DNA of 64,000 nt from Zhongshania aquatica (lineage in GTDB: Bacteria; Pseudomonadota; Gammaproteobacteria; Pseudomonadales; Spongiibacteraceae): the NCBI RefSeq assembly GCF_027257955.1, contig NZ_JANZNQ010000004.1, forward strand, positions 62,001-126,000. Reading direction: 5' to 3'. A program made the position numbers and the translations under genes. The first letter of the stretch is position 1. Every line of letters starts with the position of its first letter. Positions 42,655 through 52,318 of this stretch are shown here, piece after piece. Below the pieces are notes generated by a model. It did no database searches. It saw only the letters and a program-made list of their open reading frames with translations, and had not been told where the DNA came from.

Positions 42655-44040
42655 ATGGAAAAAGTCTTTGTTCTTGATACTAACGTGTTACTGCATGACC
42701 CTATGGCGCTGAGCGCCTTTCACGAGCATCGGGTGGTGATTCCGATGACGGTATTGGAGGAGTTAGATCATATCAAAGACAGGCGCGACAAAGATGTGAG
42801 TCGCGAGGCGAGGATAGCGATTAATGCTATCGATAAAATTTTGTTTAACGCCAGCCCGAAGGCAATTCAGGAAGGAGTGCCGATTCCCAGTGCGCGTGGC
42901 GATGACAAAAATGGCACCTTGGCAATTTTCCCTGATCAATTAATTAATCACGATGTGCCAGCTCCCTACCTTGATGGTAGTCAGCAGCAGGCAAATGATA
43001 ATCGCATCATTAATGTTGCATTGCATTTACAGGTGAAGAATCCCAAAGCCTATGTGTGCTTAGTGACCAAAGATATCAATATGCGTTTGAAGGCCAAGGG
43101 CTCGGGGCTGGAGAACGTTGAGGATTATCGGAAAGATCGGGTACTTGAAGATATTCAATACATGGCAAAGGGTTACGAGCATTTACCTGGTAATTTTTGG
43201 AGTCAGGTGGATAAGGTCGACACGCTTCGCGAAGGTGGACAAACCCTGCATGTGTTAAATCGCGACGTGCTACCAAAAGTGCATATTAATGAGTTTATCT
43301 ACGACGATAGCGGCTTTACCAGCATGGTCAGATCGGTAGACGAAGATAAGCTTGAATTGCTGGATTTAAGTCGAGATCAGCTAATGCACCAGCGGATGTG
43401 GGGCTTAAGTCCGCGGAATTTTGAACAGGCCATGGCCTTCTTCTTAATTTCTCGGCCGCACATTGATATGACCGTGCTGACTGGGCCTGCCGGTTCGGGC
43501 AAAACCTTGATCGCACTGGCATACGGCCTCCATGCGATTTTAGAAGAAAAGCGCTTTGATAAAATGATAGTGGCGCGCTCAACGCCGCCGATGGCCGAGG
43601 ATATCGGTTTTCTTCCGGGTACTGAAGAAGAGAAGATGGCGCCTTGGCTGGCGGCGTTTGAGGATAATCTTGAGGTCTTGCACGGCACGGATGAGTCGCC
43701 GTATAGCAGTATCGAGTATGTGAAGGACAAGGCAAATATTCAGTTTAAGTCTTTGAATTTTATGCGGGGGCGTTCCTTTAACAATGCCTATATCGTTATT
43801 GATGAGGCCCAGGGGCTAACCCAGTTCCAGCTTAAATCCATTATTACGCGGGTGGGGGTAAATTCTAAAATCGTTGTCTTGGGTAACCTTGCGCAGATTG
43901 ATAACAAGTATATTTCTCCATTAACCTCTGGCCTTACCTACCTCGTGGAAAAAAGTAAGAACTTTGAGCACGCCGGTGTCATGCATGTGAACGGCATAGA
44001 ACGTTCACGCTTAGCGGCATTTGCGGAGGAGAATTTGTAA
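42655..44040 (+). CDS. PhoH family protein with N-terminal PIN domain (PhoH2/YlaK type)
   Basis: This 461-residue fusion has a PIN-type nuclease domain (KVFVLDTNVLLHDP at 3-16, TVLEELDHIKDRRDKD) and then a PhoH ATPase domain with Walker A GPAGSGKTLIALA (about 277-289) and Walker B VIDEAQGLT (about 382-390). PhoH2 proteins are reported as ATP-dependent RNA helicase-nucleases with toxin-antitoxin-like properties. The ATG at 42655 matches the PIN start; the frame is open further upstream. No small antitoxin-like ORF was found in the short region before it. Confidence 0.85.
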   Translation: MEKVFVLDTNVLLHDPMALSAFHEHRVVIPMTVLEELDHIKDRRDKDVSREARIAINAIDKILFNASPKAIQEGVPIPSARGDDKNGTLAIFPDQLINHDVPAPYLDGSQQQANDNRIINVALHLQVKNPKAYVCLVTKDINMRLKAKGSGLENVEDYRKDRVLEDIQYMAKGYEHLPGNFWSQVDKVDTLREGGQTLHVLNRDVLPKVHINEFIYDDSGFTSMVRSVDEDKLELLDLSRDQLMHQRMWGLSPRNFEQAMAFFLISRPHIDMTVLTGPAGSGKTLIALAYGLHAILEEKRFDKMIVARSTPPMAEDIGFLPGTEEEKMAPWLAAFEDNLEVLHGTDESPYSSIEYVKDKANIQFKSLNFMRGRSFNNAYIVIDEAQGLTQFQLKSIITRVGVNSKIVVLGNLAQIDNKYISPLTSGLTYLVEKSKNFEHAGVMHVNGIERSRLAAFAEENL

Positions 44041-44210
44041 GAGTAAATGGTCTAGGTTGTAAGTCATGGGTGGTAAGGGGGACTGCGTTGCTAAATGCAG
44101 CCTCTTTGCTCCTGCCATTTTGAAATTGTCAATAGGGTGAAGTGCGGCTGTTAGGTCGGCGTTTACTTGAGTATCGTAAATGTTTGCAAAACCATATTTG
44201 CGGTGGGGCC

Positions 44211-44456
44211 ATGACACGAATTCAAGAACAGCGCGACGGGGGAGCGCTCCCAGATAATGCCCTTGAACTGCTGACCGATATGCAGCGTATTGCCTTGCGT
44301 CGTATCGAGAATTTTGGCTGGACCCTAAAATTTATTCGTCAGCCAAGTTTTGAGCCGCCGCTCGTGGTGGTTGAAAACTCGACGGGCGTAAATATTGGGG
44401 TGTTGGAAGAAGATGGTGGGGTTAATCTAAGTCCACGTATTGTGCTGCGCGAATAA
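44211..44456 (+). CDS. Conserved hypothetical protein
   Basis: This is an 81-residue soluble protein with the core RIALRRIENFGWTLKFIRQPSFEPPLVVVENSTGVNIGVLEEDG. Similar short proteins occur in related gammaproteobacteria, but I know of no function. GGTGGGG precedes ATG 44211; the frame is open back to 44142. It is convergent with the DUF971 gene. Confidence 0.6.
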   Translation: MTRIQEQRDGGALPDNALELLTDMQRIALRRIENFGWTLKFIRQPSFEPPLVVVENSTGVNIGVLEEDGGVNLSPRIVLRE

Positions 44457-44469
44457 TAGCGCACTTTGC

Positions 44470-44865
44470 TTAGTTAAAGAATTTAACGACCTGTTCGTCT
44501 GGATCTCGGCTCTCTTTGTTATCATCTAGTTTTTGTAAGTACTCTTTCCATAGCGCGTCTTGTTGATCACATAATTCCCGCAGATACGTCCACGAAAAAA
44601 TACCGCTGTCGTGACCATCGCTAAAGACTAATTGCAGGGCGTAATTCCCGACGGGTACCAGTTCGGTAATGTGTACGTTTAGTTTTCCCGTTTGCAGTGT
44701 TTCCTGTCCCGCGCCGTGGCCTCTAACTTCCGCAGACGGTGAGTGTACACGTAGAAATTCACTACTCAGAGAAAACGCTTCACCGTTAGGGTAGCTGATA
44801 TCTAACTGTTGGGATTGTTTACGAAACTTGATGTTCGTTGGCGTGGTGTTCGAGGCGTCAGCCAT
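44470..44865 (-). CDS. DUF971 domain protein
   Basis: This 131-residue protein is a stand-alone DUF971 domain, the fold that also forms the N-terminus of gamma-butyrobetaine hydroxylase. Key segments are LDISYPNGEAFSLSSEFLRVHSPSAEVRGHG and the closing FSDGHDSGIFSWTYLRELC. In many proteobacteria it lies next to hslU, as here, and has been suggested to act in Fe-S or metal handling, without firm proof. Confidence 0.85.
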   Translation of the reverse strand: MADASNTTPTNIKFRKQSQQLDISYPNGEAFSLSSEFLRVHSPSAEVRGHGAGQETLQTGKLNVHITELVPVGNYALQLVFSDGHDSGIFSWTYLRELCDQQDALWKEYLQKLDDNKESRDPDEQVVKFFN

Positions 44866-44896
44866 CTTGGGTTACCGTTTTCAACCTAAATTTATT

Positions 44897-44930
44897 AAAA
44901 AAGTGATGCGCGCAACGAAGCGCGCATCAC
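44897..44930 (-). terminator. Rho-independent terminator of hslU
   Basis: GTGATGCGCGC and its exact complement form an 11-bp stem with a 6-nt loop. On the minus strand it is followed by six T, 6 bp after the hslU stop. Confidence 0.9.
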
Positions 44931-44935
44931 CGAAC

Positions 44936-46255
44936 TTACAGAATAAACCGGCTTAAGTCTTCGTCTTTTGCTAGTTCGCCCAATTGATCATTCACGTAAC
45001 CGGAATCTATGACTACGGTGTCGTGCTTGTCGCTGGCATCGAAAGAAATGCTCTCTAGTAAACGCTCCATAATCGTATGTAGGCGACGGGCGCCGATATT
45101 TTCAGTGCGCTCGTTCACTTCCCACGCCGTTTCAGCGATGCGTCGAATGCCGTCTTTGGTGAACTCGATTTTTAGGCCTTCGGTGTTCAGCAGCGCTTGG
45201 TATTGCTCTGTTAAGGACGCATGTGGCTCGGTGAGGATGCGTTCAAAATCCTCGGGGGTCAATGCAGATAATTCCACGCGAATAGGTAGTCGGCCCTGCA
45301 GCTCCGGTATCAGGTCTGATGGCTTGCTCAGGTGAAACGCACCGGATGCCACAAACAAAATATGATCGGTACGAATAACGCCGTGTTTGGTGCTAACGGT
45401 GCATCCTTCTATTAAGGGCAGTAAGTCCCGCTGAACCCCTTCGCGGGATACATCGCCGCCACCGGATTCCTGACGCTTGGCAACCTTGTCGATTTCGTCA
45501 ATAAAGACAATACCATTTTGTTCTGCAGCCTCTAGTGCACGGGTTTTTAAGTCTTCTTCGTTAACCAGTTTGGCCGCTTCTTCGTCCTGTGCTTGCTTGA
45601 GTGCTGACTTGACCGTCATACGACGGGTTTTCTTTTTGTCATTGCCTAATTTAGAAAACATACCCTGGAGCTGACTGGTCATTTCCTCCATGCCCGGCGG
45701 CGCCATAATTTCTACGCCAATGGGGGTGGCGTTGAGCTCAATGTCTATTTCGCGCTCATCTAGCTCACCTTCGCGAAGCTTTTTGCGAAATAGCTGGCGG
45801 GTATTGTCGCTGCGTTCTTCGCCGTTATTTTCGCCACGTGCAGGGGGCAGCAAGATATCGAGAATGCGTTCTTCAGCCGCGTCGGCGGCGCGGTGTGCAA
45901 CCTGCTCCATGGCCTGCTCGCGATAAAGCTTGATTGATACATCGACTAAGTCGCGCACAATCGATTCAACATCACGACCAACGTAGCCCACTTCGGTAAA
46001 TTTAGTGGCTTCTACTTTGATGAAAGGCGCATTGGATAGTTTTGCGAGTCGGCGCGCAATTTCGGTTTTACCTACGCCGGTAGGGCCAATCATTAAAATA
46101 TTCTTTGGGGTGATCTCTTCGCGCAGATCTTCTTCCAATTGCATGCGACGCCAGCGGTTGCGCAGTGCGATCGCTACTGCGCGTTTGGCGTCGTTCTGGC
46201 CAACAATATGTTTGTCGAGTTCGTGAACAATTTCACGGGGTGTCATATTAGACAT
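44936..46255 (-). CDS. hslU: ATP-dependent protease ATPase subunit HslU
   Basis: This 439-residue AAA+ unfoldase has [34 protein letters not shown] at the N-terminus, Walker [16 protein letters not shown] (about 54-68), an inserted I-domain, Walker [12 protein letters not shown] (about 249-259), and a C-terminal IL terminus that docks into HslV. It unfolds substrates for the HslV peptidase. It follows hslV by 25 bp. Confidence 0.97.
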   Translation of the reverse strand: MSNMTPREIVHELDKHIVGQNDAKRAVAIALRNRWRRMQLEEDLREEITPKNILMIGPTGVGKTEIARRLAKLSNAPFIKVEATKFTEVGYVGRDVESIVRDLVDVSIKLYREQAMEQVAHRAADAAEERILDILLPPARGENNGEERSDNTRQLFRKKLREGELDEREIDIELNATPIGVEIMAPPGMEEMTSQLQGMFSKLGNDKKKTRRMTVKSALKQAQDEEAAKLVNEEDLKTRALEAAEQNGIVFIDEIDKVAKRQESGGGDVSREGVQRDLLPLIEGCTVSTKHGVIRTDHILFVASGAFHLSKPSDLIPELQGRLPIRVELSALTPEDFERILTEPHASLTEQYQALLNTEGLKIEFTKDGIRRIAETAWEVNERTENIGARRLHTIMERLLESISFDASDKHDTVVIDSGYVNDQLGELAKDEDLSRFIL

Positions 46256-46280
46256 CAGGTACTCCGAGGGCGCCTTGGCG

Positions 46281-46820
46281 CTAGTATTCTAGTGATTCGA
46301 TGGTGCGGCTATGATTGGTGTAAATGCAGATATCGCCGGCAATAGTCAGGCCCTTTTCTACAATTTCACCAGCGCTCAATTCAGTATTATCCATCAGTGC
46401 GCGTGCCGCGGCTGTGGCAAAGGAGCCGCCAGAGCCGATGGAAATCATATTGTCTTCTGGCTCTATCACGTCGCCATTGCCACTGATGACGAGGGTGGTT
46501 TCTTTGTCGGCGACGATAAGTAGGGCTTCTAGTTGGCGCAGTGATCGTTCGCTACGCCATGCTTTGGCCAGTTCGACAGCTGCGCGGGTTAACTTGCCTG
46601 AATGTTTTTCGAGTTGGGCTTCAAATAATTCAAACAGGGTAAACGCATCGGCCGTGCCGCCGGCAAAGCCCGCGAGCACTTGATCTTTGTATAGACGGCG
46701 GACTTTGCGGGCATTGCCCTTCATGACCGTGTTGCCCATGGTGACTTGACCGTCGCCTCCGATAACAACTTGATTGTTACGGCGAACGGAGAGGATTGTG
46801 GTGCCGCGAAACTGTTCCAC
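46281..46820 (-). CDS. hslV: ATP-dependent protease proteolytic subunit HslV
   Basis: This 179-residue threonine protease of the proteasome family reads MEQFRG before [38 protein letters not shown]. The catalytic residue is the first Thr after a six-residue propeptide, rather than the second codon as in E. coli, so autoprocessing at Gly-Thr is expected. It forms the HslUV complex with the next gene. Confidence 0.97.
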   Translation of the reverse strand: MEQFRGTTILSVRRNNQVVIGGDGQVTMGNTVMKGNARKVRRLYKDQVLAGFAGGTADAFTLFELFEAQLEKHSGKLTRAAVELAKAWRSERSLRQLEALLIVADKETTLVISGNGDVIEPEDNMISIGSGGSFATAAARALMDNTELSAGEIVEKGLTIAGDICIYTNHSRTIESLEY

Positions 46821-46876
46821 GCGGGACTCCTTATCATTAATGAAAAGCGGTGGGGGTTCGCTAAGGTAGGTGGGGG

Positions 46877-46899
46877 CGCCCTTGATGATTTCAAGGGCG
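46877..46899 (-). terminator. Intercistronic hairpin between the SPOR gene and hslV
   Basis: CGCCCTTGA and TCAAGGGCG form a 9-bp stem with a 5-nt loop. No T-run follows on the minus strand, so it more likely attenuates or protects mRNA than fully stops transcription into hslVU. Confidence 0.4.
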
Positions 46900-46920
46900 G
46901 GAAGAGCAGTTTGGTCGGCG

Positions 46921-47520
46921 CTATTTTTTCTGGCGGATCACCAAGGTATCGATACTTTCGTTAATCAGTTTGCTGCGCGCATCCGAGAGTGTGTTGTGGG
47001 ACTGGAAGGGGCCGACGTACACGCGGTGCCAGCGATCGCCGTTTGCTTCAACTGATTCCACTTTGGCGTCTAGGCCCAAGAGCAAAATTTGCGCTCTGCG
47101 GCGGTCTGCGTCCGCGCCCTGACGAAACGAACCCGCCTGCAGAATGTAGCGTTCGCCACTGATGTCGACTTGTTCAACGGGTGGCTTGTCGGCAGCCTTG
47201 ATCGCCGCGGTGGTTGTTGGTGCTGGTCGTCGTTCTTCGGTGACGATAACTTCGCGCTCAGGTAACACGGTAAAGAAGTCGAACTTTGTATTGGAGGTGA
47301 CCTCTTTGCGATCTTTTTGAGCCTGCTCTTTTGCCGCAGCAGCTTTGCTTTCGGCGAGCTTGGCTTCACGCTCTGGATGTTTGCTGATAATGGTGGAGTA
47401 CACCAGAACCGAGCAGATAATACCGGCAATAAAGCCGGTGCCAAGCAGGGCAGATGCGGGTAGTCCATGTCGCTCGGGGCTGCGTGTTGCGCCGCGAGTG
47501 GTCTTTTTTTGTGGTGCCAT
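46921..47520 (-). CDS. SPOR domain cell-division protein, FtsN-like
   Basis: This 199-residue protein has a short cytoplasmic N-terminus, one membrane helix ([22 protein letters not shown], about 23-44), a charged Ala/Lys-rich periplasmic linker, and a C-terminal SPOR domain ([27 protein letters not shown] to [10 protein letters not shown]). SPOR domains bind denuded glycans at the septum. The position between argS and hslV is the ftsN position in gammaproteobacteria. It starts 4 bp after argS stops. Confidence 0.85.
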   Translation of the reverse strand: MAPQKKTTRGATRSPERHGLPASALLGTGFIAGIICSVLVYSTIISKHPEREAKLAESKAAAAKEQAQKDRKEVTSNTKFDFFTVLPEREVIVTEERRPAPTTTAAIKAADKPPVEQVDISGERYILQAGSFRQGADADRRRAQILLLGLDAKVESVEANGDRWHRVYVGPFQSHNTLSDARSKLINESIDTLVIRQKK

Positions 47521-47523
47521 GTC

Positions 47524-49278
47524 TTACATTTCCTCTGGGGCGGATACACCCAGTAGCGTCAGTCCGTTGTGCAATACCTGCTTTACTGCGCAAGCCAGCG
47601 TGATGCGGGCGTCGCGTACTGCGGTTTCCTCGCCCAACATTTTGTGAGCGTTGTAATAGGTATGAAAGTCCCCTGCCAATTCCCGCAGGTAATGCGCCAG
47701 CGAGTGCGGCTCAAATTGCTCGGCTGCACTGTTTAGTATTTCTGGGTAGCGGGATAATTTAACCAATAAATCCTTTTCAACGTCGTGACTTAGTTCAGAC
47801 AATTGCTTAAGGCCTGATTCTGCAGTCCAAGTTTCACCCTGATCGGCAAGTTTGCGCAAAATACTGGCAACCCGCGCATGGGCGTATTGAATGTAGTAGA
47901 CCGGGTTGTCTTTGCTCTCTGACTTTGCCAGCTCCAGATCGAAATCTGTCGCTTGATCTGCTTTGCGCATAATGTAGAAAAAGCGCGCTGCGTCATTGCC
48001 GACGTCATCACGCAATTCTCGCAGAGTGACAAAAGACCCGGAGCGAGTCGACATTTGCACCTGTTGGTCACCGCGATACAGCGACACAAACTGCACCAGG
48101 CGCACGACTAATCTGTCGGGATCAATATTCAACGCCTGAAGGGCGGCTTTTACACGGGCTATATAGCCGTGATGATCCGCTCCCCAAATGTTGACCACGG
48201 TGTCAAAACCGCGCTCGAATTTGTTGAGATGATAGGCAATGTCAGAGGCGAAGTAAGTGGTTTGGCCGTTGTCGCGTTTTACTACACGGTCTTTGTCATC
48301 ACCAAAGCGGGTAGACATAAACCAAAGGGCGCCGTTGCGCTCTTCGATAAAACCGTTGTCCTGTAGTTTCCGAATAGCGCGATCAACCTGATCTGGGTCG
48401 TGGGTGAGGCTGCGCTCAGAGAACCACTCTTGGTATTCAATGCCGAAATCGACGAGGTCACTGCGGATGTCGCCTAAAATCGCGTTTAAGCCTTTGTTAA
48501 AGGTAATGTCGTAATTGTCGCCGAGCAGGGCCTTGGCGCGGTTGATCAGGTCGTCAATGTGCTTTTCTTTATCGCCTTCCGGCGCGTCAGCGCGCACACC
48601 GGCAAATACGTCGCTGGCACTGTGGTGCAAAATTTTGCCGTGTTCGGCTAATAGCTCGCGGCCATAATCGGCAATGTAGTCGCCTTGGTAGCCATTGTTT
48701 GGAAAGGTGAGTTCTTCACCGCAGGCTTGTAAATACCGCAGCCATACACTGGTGCCGAGGATGTCCATCTGGCGGCCCGCGTCGTTGACATAATATTCGC
48801 GGCAAACTTTATAGCCAATCGCTTCCAGCATATTGGCAACGCTCGCACCGTAGGCGGCGCCGCGGCCGTGACCAACGTGTAGCGGTCCAGTGGGGTTGGC
48901 CGATACAAACTCTACTTGCATGGACTTGCCTCGCGAGGCTTGCCGGCCAAAGTTTTCGCCCTGTGCAAATATGTCGTGCAGAACGTGGAAGTTGCTCTCT
49001 TCGTTTACGAAGAAATTAATAAACCCCGGCCCCGCGATTTCTACTTTAACGATGTCGCTATTTTTCGGCAGTGCGTCAATGATTTGCTGGGCAATGGCTC
49101 GGGGGTTTGATTTTAAAGGTTTTGCCAAGGTCATCGCGACGTTACTGGCAAAATCACCGTGGGCTTTGTCGCGGGTGTGCTCTACCTGAATACTTGCCAC
49201 TAGCTCGTCTGGCCAAGACTGGGCGCTGCGCAAAGTTTGCAGGGCCTGTTCGATATACTGGGCGACTTTCTCTTTCAT
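47524..49278 (-). CDS. argS: Arginyl-tRNA synthetase
   Basis: This 584-residue class Ia synthetase has the HIGH-type signature in NPTGPLHVGHGRGAAYGAS (about 128-146). The second signature is MSTRSGSFVTLREL, as in ArgRSs that lack a canonical KMSKS lysine. The N-terminal Add-1 domain and the C-terminal DALR anticodon-binding domain (ending LTLLGVSAPEEM) are both complete. It is the second gene of the priA-argS-SPOR-hslVU run. Confidence 0.97.
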   Translation of the reverse strand: MKEKVAQYIEQALQTLRSAQSWPDELVASIQVEHTRDKAHGDFASNVAMTLAKPLKSNPRAIAQQIIDALPKNSDIVKVEIAGPGFINFFVNEESNFHVLHDIFAQGENFGRQASRGKSMQVEFVSANPTGPLHVGHGRGAAYGASVANMLEAIGYKVCREYYVNDAGRQMDILGTSVWLRYLQACGEELTFPNNGYQGDYIADYGRELLAEHGKILHHSASDVFAGVRADAPEGDKEKHIDDLINRAKALLGDNYDITFNKGLNAILGDIRSDLVDFGIEYQEWFSERSLTHDPDQVDRAIRKLQDNGFIEERNGALWFMSTRFGDDKDRVVKRDNGQTTYFASDIAYHLNKFERGFDTVVNIWGADHHGYIARVKAALQALNIDPDRLVVRLVQFVSLYRGDQQVQMSTRSGSFVTLRELRDDVGNDAARFFYIMRKADQATDFDLELAKSESKDNPVYYIQYAHARVASILRKLADQGETWTAESGLKQLSELSHDVEKDLLVKLSRYPEILNSAAEQFEPHSLAHYLRELAGDFHTYYNAHKMLGEETAVRDARITLACAVKQVLHNGLTLLGVSAPEEM

Positions 49279-49380
49279 GGCAGGGCAGAAACTCTTTGGT
49301 CAAAATAAGGCCGCGTATTATCACTGTTTACACGGCTCGCCGCCAGTGCCGGAGGCCGCTGCGGTGCGCTCAAATTGTCT

Positions 49381-51564
49381 TTAAAACAAGTCGATGGGGT
49401 CTACGTCAACAGACCAGCGTAAATTCTGTGGTTTGTTGAGTTGGTCTGCAATATGACAGGCGAGGTGAAGGTGGCCATGCAGCACACTGCGTCGCTCGGC
49501 CTGCAAAATAAGGGCTGAGCGGAATCGGCCCGCTTTGCGAGTCATTGGCGCGGGTAATGGGCCAACAATGCTCCATTGGGTGTCGCCAACGGGGAGCGCA
49601 GTTCTAATTTGAGTGAGAAATTCTTCGGCGCCCTGAAGTGTGGTTGCGTCAGCGCGGATAACGGCGCTAAAGCTGATAGGCGGCAGTGAGAAAAGTTGTC
49701 GCTCGGCGAGCAATTGCTGCGCAAAGGGCTGGTAGCCATTGTTCACTAGTGCCTGCAGGGCGGGATGATCTGGGCAGTGGGTTTGAATGTACACGGTGCC
49801 GAGCTTGTCAGCGCGCCCGGCGCGTCCCGCAACTTGAATGAGCAATTGGCCGCTGCGTTCTGGGCCGCGAAAATCGGCGCTGAATAGTCCGCCATCAATA
49901 TCGACAATGCCAACTAGCGTGACATCGGGAAAATGATGCCCTTTGGCCAGCATTTGGGTGCCCACCAAAATACAGGGCTTGCCGGTGCGAATATCATCGA
50001 CCAGTGATTGCATGCTGCCTTTTGCAGAGGTGGTGTCGCGGTCGATACGAATAACCGGCACGTCGGGAAAGTGGTGTTTAAGGCTTAGCTCCAAGCGTTC
50101 GGTGCCTGGACCTTTGAATATTAATTGATGATTGTGGCACTGCGGGCACGCGGTGGGCAGTGATTCGCTGGCGTCGCAATGATGGCAGCGAAGCTCACGG
50201 CGGCCAAAGTGCACCGTCATTTTGGCATCGCAGGCTTGGCAATTCGCCAGCCAGCCACAGCTATGGCACTGCAGTTGTGGTGAGAATCCGCGACGATTTA
50301 GAAAAATGAGTGCCTGATTCCCTGCATCTAATGTCCGAGTTGTCGCGTCTAATAGCGACTTGCTTAGACCTTCATTTAAGCTCTCATCGCGAATGTCGAG
50401 TAAACGAATAGCGGGGGCGCTCGCGCCGCCAGCGCGTTCACGCAATTCCAGTAGTTGGTATCGGGCCTGCGCGACATTGTGGAGGCTGTCGAGGCTCGGC
50501 GTCGCACTTCCCAAGACAACGGGGCAACCATGATCTGAGCCGCGCTTTACGGCAATGTCTCTTGCTGAATAGCGCCAGCCGTCCTGCTGTTTGTAGGAGG
50601 CGTCGTGTTCTTCATCGACAATGATAAGCCCCAGTTTATCAAATGGCGTAAAGACAGCAGAGCGGGTGCCGAGCAGAATCTTGTGTTCGCCAGATTGGAT
50701 TTTTTGCCAATTTTGTAAGCGCTCGCCGTCGCTTAAGCCGGAATGAAGTGTACTGATATTGCCGGGAAAGCGCTGTTCAAAGCGATGCAGTGTTTGCGGT
50801 GTTAGGCCAATTTCGGGGATCAACACCAGCGCTTGCTCATCCCGCGCAATGCACTCTTCTATGGCGCGCAAGTAAACTTCGGTTTTACCGCTGCCGGTGA
50901 CGCCGTCTAGTAAAAAGCGATCAAAGCGTCCGAGGGATGCGGCGATGGCGTTTACGGCAACATTTTGTTCGCTGTTTAAGGTTGGCTTATTTGCGTAGGC
51001 AGTGGTCGCGTTGGCTAGCGGCGCGTCTGCCTTGGCCAAGTAGCCGCCATTAATCAGCGAATTTAAAACATTATTACTGTAGCCCAAATCTTTAATCTGC
51101 CTTCGCGATAGCTGTCCCGATTGTTCAATGATCGAAAGTAGGCTGCGCTGTTGGTGCGCGCGCGTTGATAGAGGCGGTAGTTGATTTAGCTGTGTGCTGC
51201 ACTGCCAGTATTGTGCAGGTTTCTCTTTGGCTTGCTCAGCTTTGCGTAATACAACCGGCAGCATTTGCTGAACACAATCGCCTATTGGGTGATGGTAATA
51301 GTCGGCGGCCCAGCTGGCGAGTCGAACTAGGTCTTGCGGCAGGGTTGGCTTATTATCCAGAACCTTGAGCACGGCTTTCATTTTACTACTGGGGATATCG
51401 TTGCTGGAGTTCGTCGCAATAATAACGCCCACCAAACGCCTAGGGCCGAAGGGAATACTCACTCTCATGCCTAGCTCGGCTTGCCGTTGTAACTCCTCAG
51501 GCCACAGGTAGTCGAAGCCTCGGCGCAGGGGGCAGGGGACGGCAACTGTGACTAATTTTGGCAT
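49381..51564 (-). CDS. priA: Primosomal replication restart helicase PriA
   Basis: This 727-residue superfamily-2 helicase restarts stalled replication forks. The 3'-DNA-end-binding domain begins VTVAVPCPLRRGFDYLWPEEL. Walker A is LLDGVTGSGKTEVYLRAIE and Walker B is DEEHDASYKQQDG. A cysteine-rich zinc insert (CHSCGWLANCQACD, CHHCDASE, CPQCHNH) is complete. ATG 51564 gives the usual MPKLVTVAVP start, although the frame opens at 51588. It is divergent from rpmE. Confidence 0.95.
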   Translation of the reverse strand: MPKLVTVAVPCPLRRGFDYLWPEELQRQAELGMRVSIPFGPRRLVGVIIATNSSNDIPSSKMKAVLKVLDNKPTLPQDLVRLASWAADYYHHPIGDCVQQMLPVVLRKAEQAKEKPAQYWQCSTQLNQLPPLSTRAHQQRSLLSIIEQSGQLSRRQIKDLGYSNNVLNSLINGGYLAKADAPLANATTAYANKPTLNSEQNVAVNAIAASLGRFDRFLLDGVTGSGKTEVYLRAIEECIARDEQALVLIPEIGLTPQTLHRFEQRFPGNISTLHSGLSDGERLQNWQKIQSGEHKILLGTRSAVFTPFDKLGLIIVDEEHDASYKQQDGWRYSARDIAVKRGSDHGCPVVLGSATPSLDSLHNVAQARYQLLELRERAGGASAPAIRLLDIRDESLNEGLSKSLLDATTRTLDAGNQALIFLNRRGFSPQLQCHSCGWLANCQACDAKMTVHFGRRELRCHHCDASESLPTACPQCHNHQLIFKGPGTERLELSLKHHFPDVPVIRIDRDTTSAKGSMQSLVDDIRTGKPCILVGTQMLAKGHHFPDVTLVGIVDIDGGLFSADFRGPERSGQLLIQVAGRAGRADKLGTVYIQTHCPDHPALQALVNNGYQPFAQQLLAERQLFSLPPISFSAVIRADATTLQGAEEFLTQIRTALPVGDTQWSIVGPLPAPMTRKAGRFRSALILQAERRSVLHGHLHLACHIADQLNKPQNLRWSVDVDPIDLF

Positions 51565-51777
51565 GGCAGAACGATTTCGGTGCGGCAAAGAGCGACAGTG
51601 TATAAGAAATAGCGCGGCGGGAAGAGTCTCGTTTTTAGCCCATGGCGCGTGTTGCTTGCTTATTGAGCAATTTCTGTTAATATTCGCCGCCTGAATTTCA
51701 AGCTATTTTTGAAGCTTGTCAGCCCTGCGCGGTGCCCGGCAAAAGATCGGGTGGCGGCGACCAATGAGGAAAGACCC

Positions 51778-51996
51778 ATGAAAGCAGATATCCATCCGAA
51801 TTATGTTGCTATCAACGTAACGTGCAGCTGTGGTAACGCCTTTGAAACGCGTTCTACTCTCGGCCAAGCGCTTCACGTTGACGTATGTGCAGCGTGTCAC
51901 CCGTTCTATACCGGTAAGCAAAAAATGCTTGATACTGGCGGCCGTGTTGATAAGTTCCGCAAGCGTTTCGGCAGCCGTGGTACCACTAAAGCGTAA
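51778..51996 (+). CDS. rpmE: 50S ribosomal protein L31 (zinc-binding form)
   Basis: This 72-residue protein starts [20 protein letters not shown] and keeps the cysteines of the zinc-binding (C+) L31 type: CSCG near the N-terminus and CAACH near residue 38. Such forms are usually replaced by a C-minus paralogue under zinc starvation. GAGGA lies before ATG 51778. It is followed by a terminator. Confidence 0.96.
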   Translation: MKADIHPNYVAINVTCSCGNAFETRSTLGQALHVDVCAACHPFYTGKQKMLDTGGRVDKFRKRFGSRGTTKA

Positions 51997-52044
51997 TATC
52001 GCCGTAGTGCTTGGTGGCCTGCTTAGGCAGCCACTCAAAGAAAG

Positions 52045-52075
52045 TGCCTGGTTAATCAGTTGACCGGGCATTTTT
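52045..52075 (+). terminator. Rho-independent terminator of rpmE
   Basis: TGCCTGGT and ACCGGGCA form an 8-bp stem (one G-T pair) with a 10-nt loop, followed by five T. The remaining gap to the malic enzyme start (52076-52318) shows no gene. Confidence 0.75.
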
Positions 52076-52318
52076 GTTTACAGCTTTTGTGTTTGAGCAC
52101 CTAGTTACAAAACGTTGCTATAGCGAGGTGCATTTTTCGCGTTATTAGCAGCAGTCGTGCAAAGTACGCTGATGGATCTGTTGTCGATTCCTTTGCGCAA
52201 TAGCGTATTTTCATTTGGCTGCAATGCGGCGCTGTCACACTGCTGTTATTGCTAGCGCGAATACTTTTACACATGCTTTTCCACCCTTTGTGAAAAAGCG
52301 AAAATCGGGAAAAAAAGA

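Noticed and set aside
47070-47549. 159-codon minus-strand frame inside the SPOR gene
   Set aside because: It is a second frame of the same strand over the SPOR/argS junction; the SPOR protein has a membrane helix and a complete domain while this frame has none.
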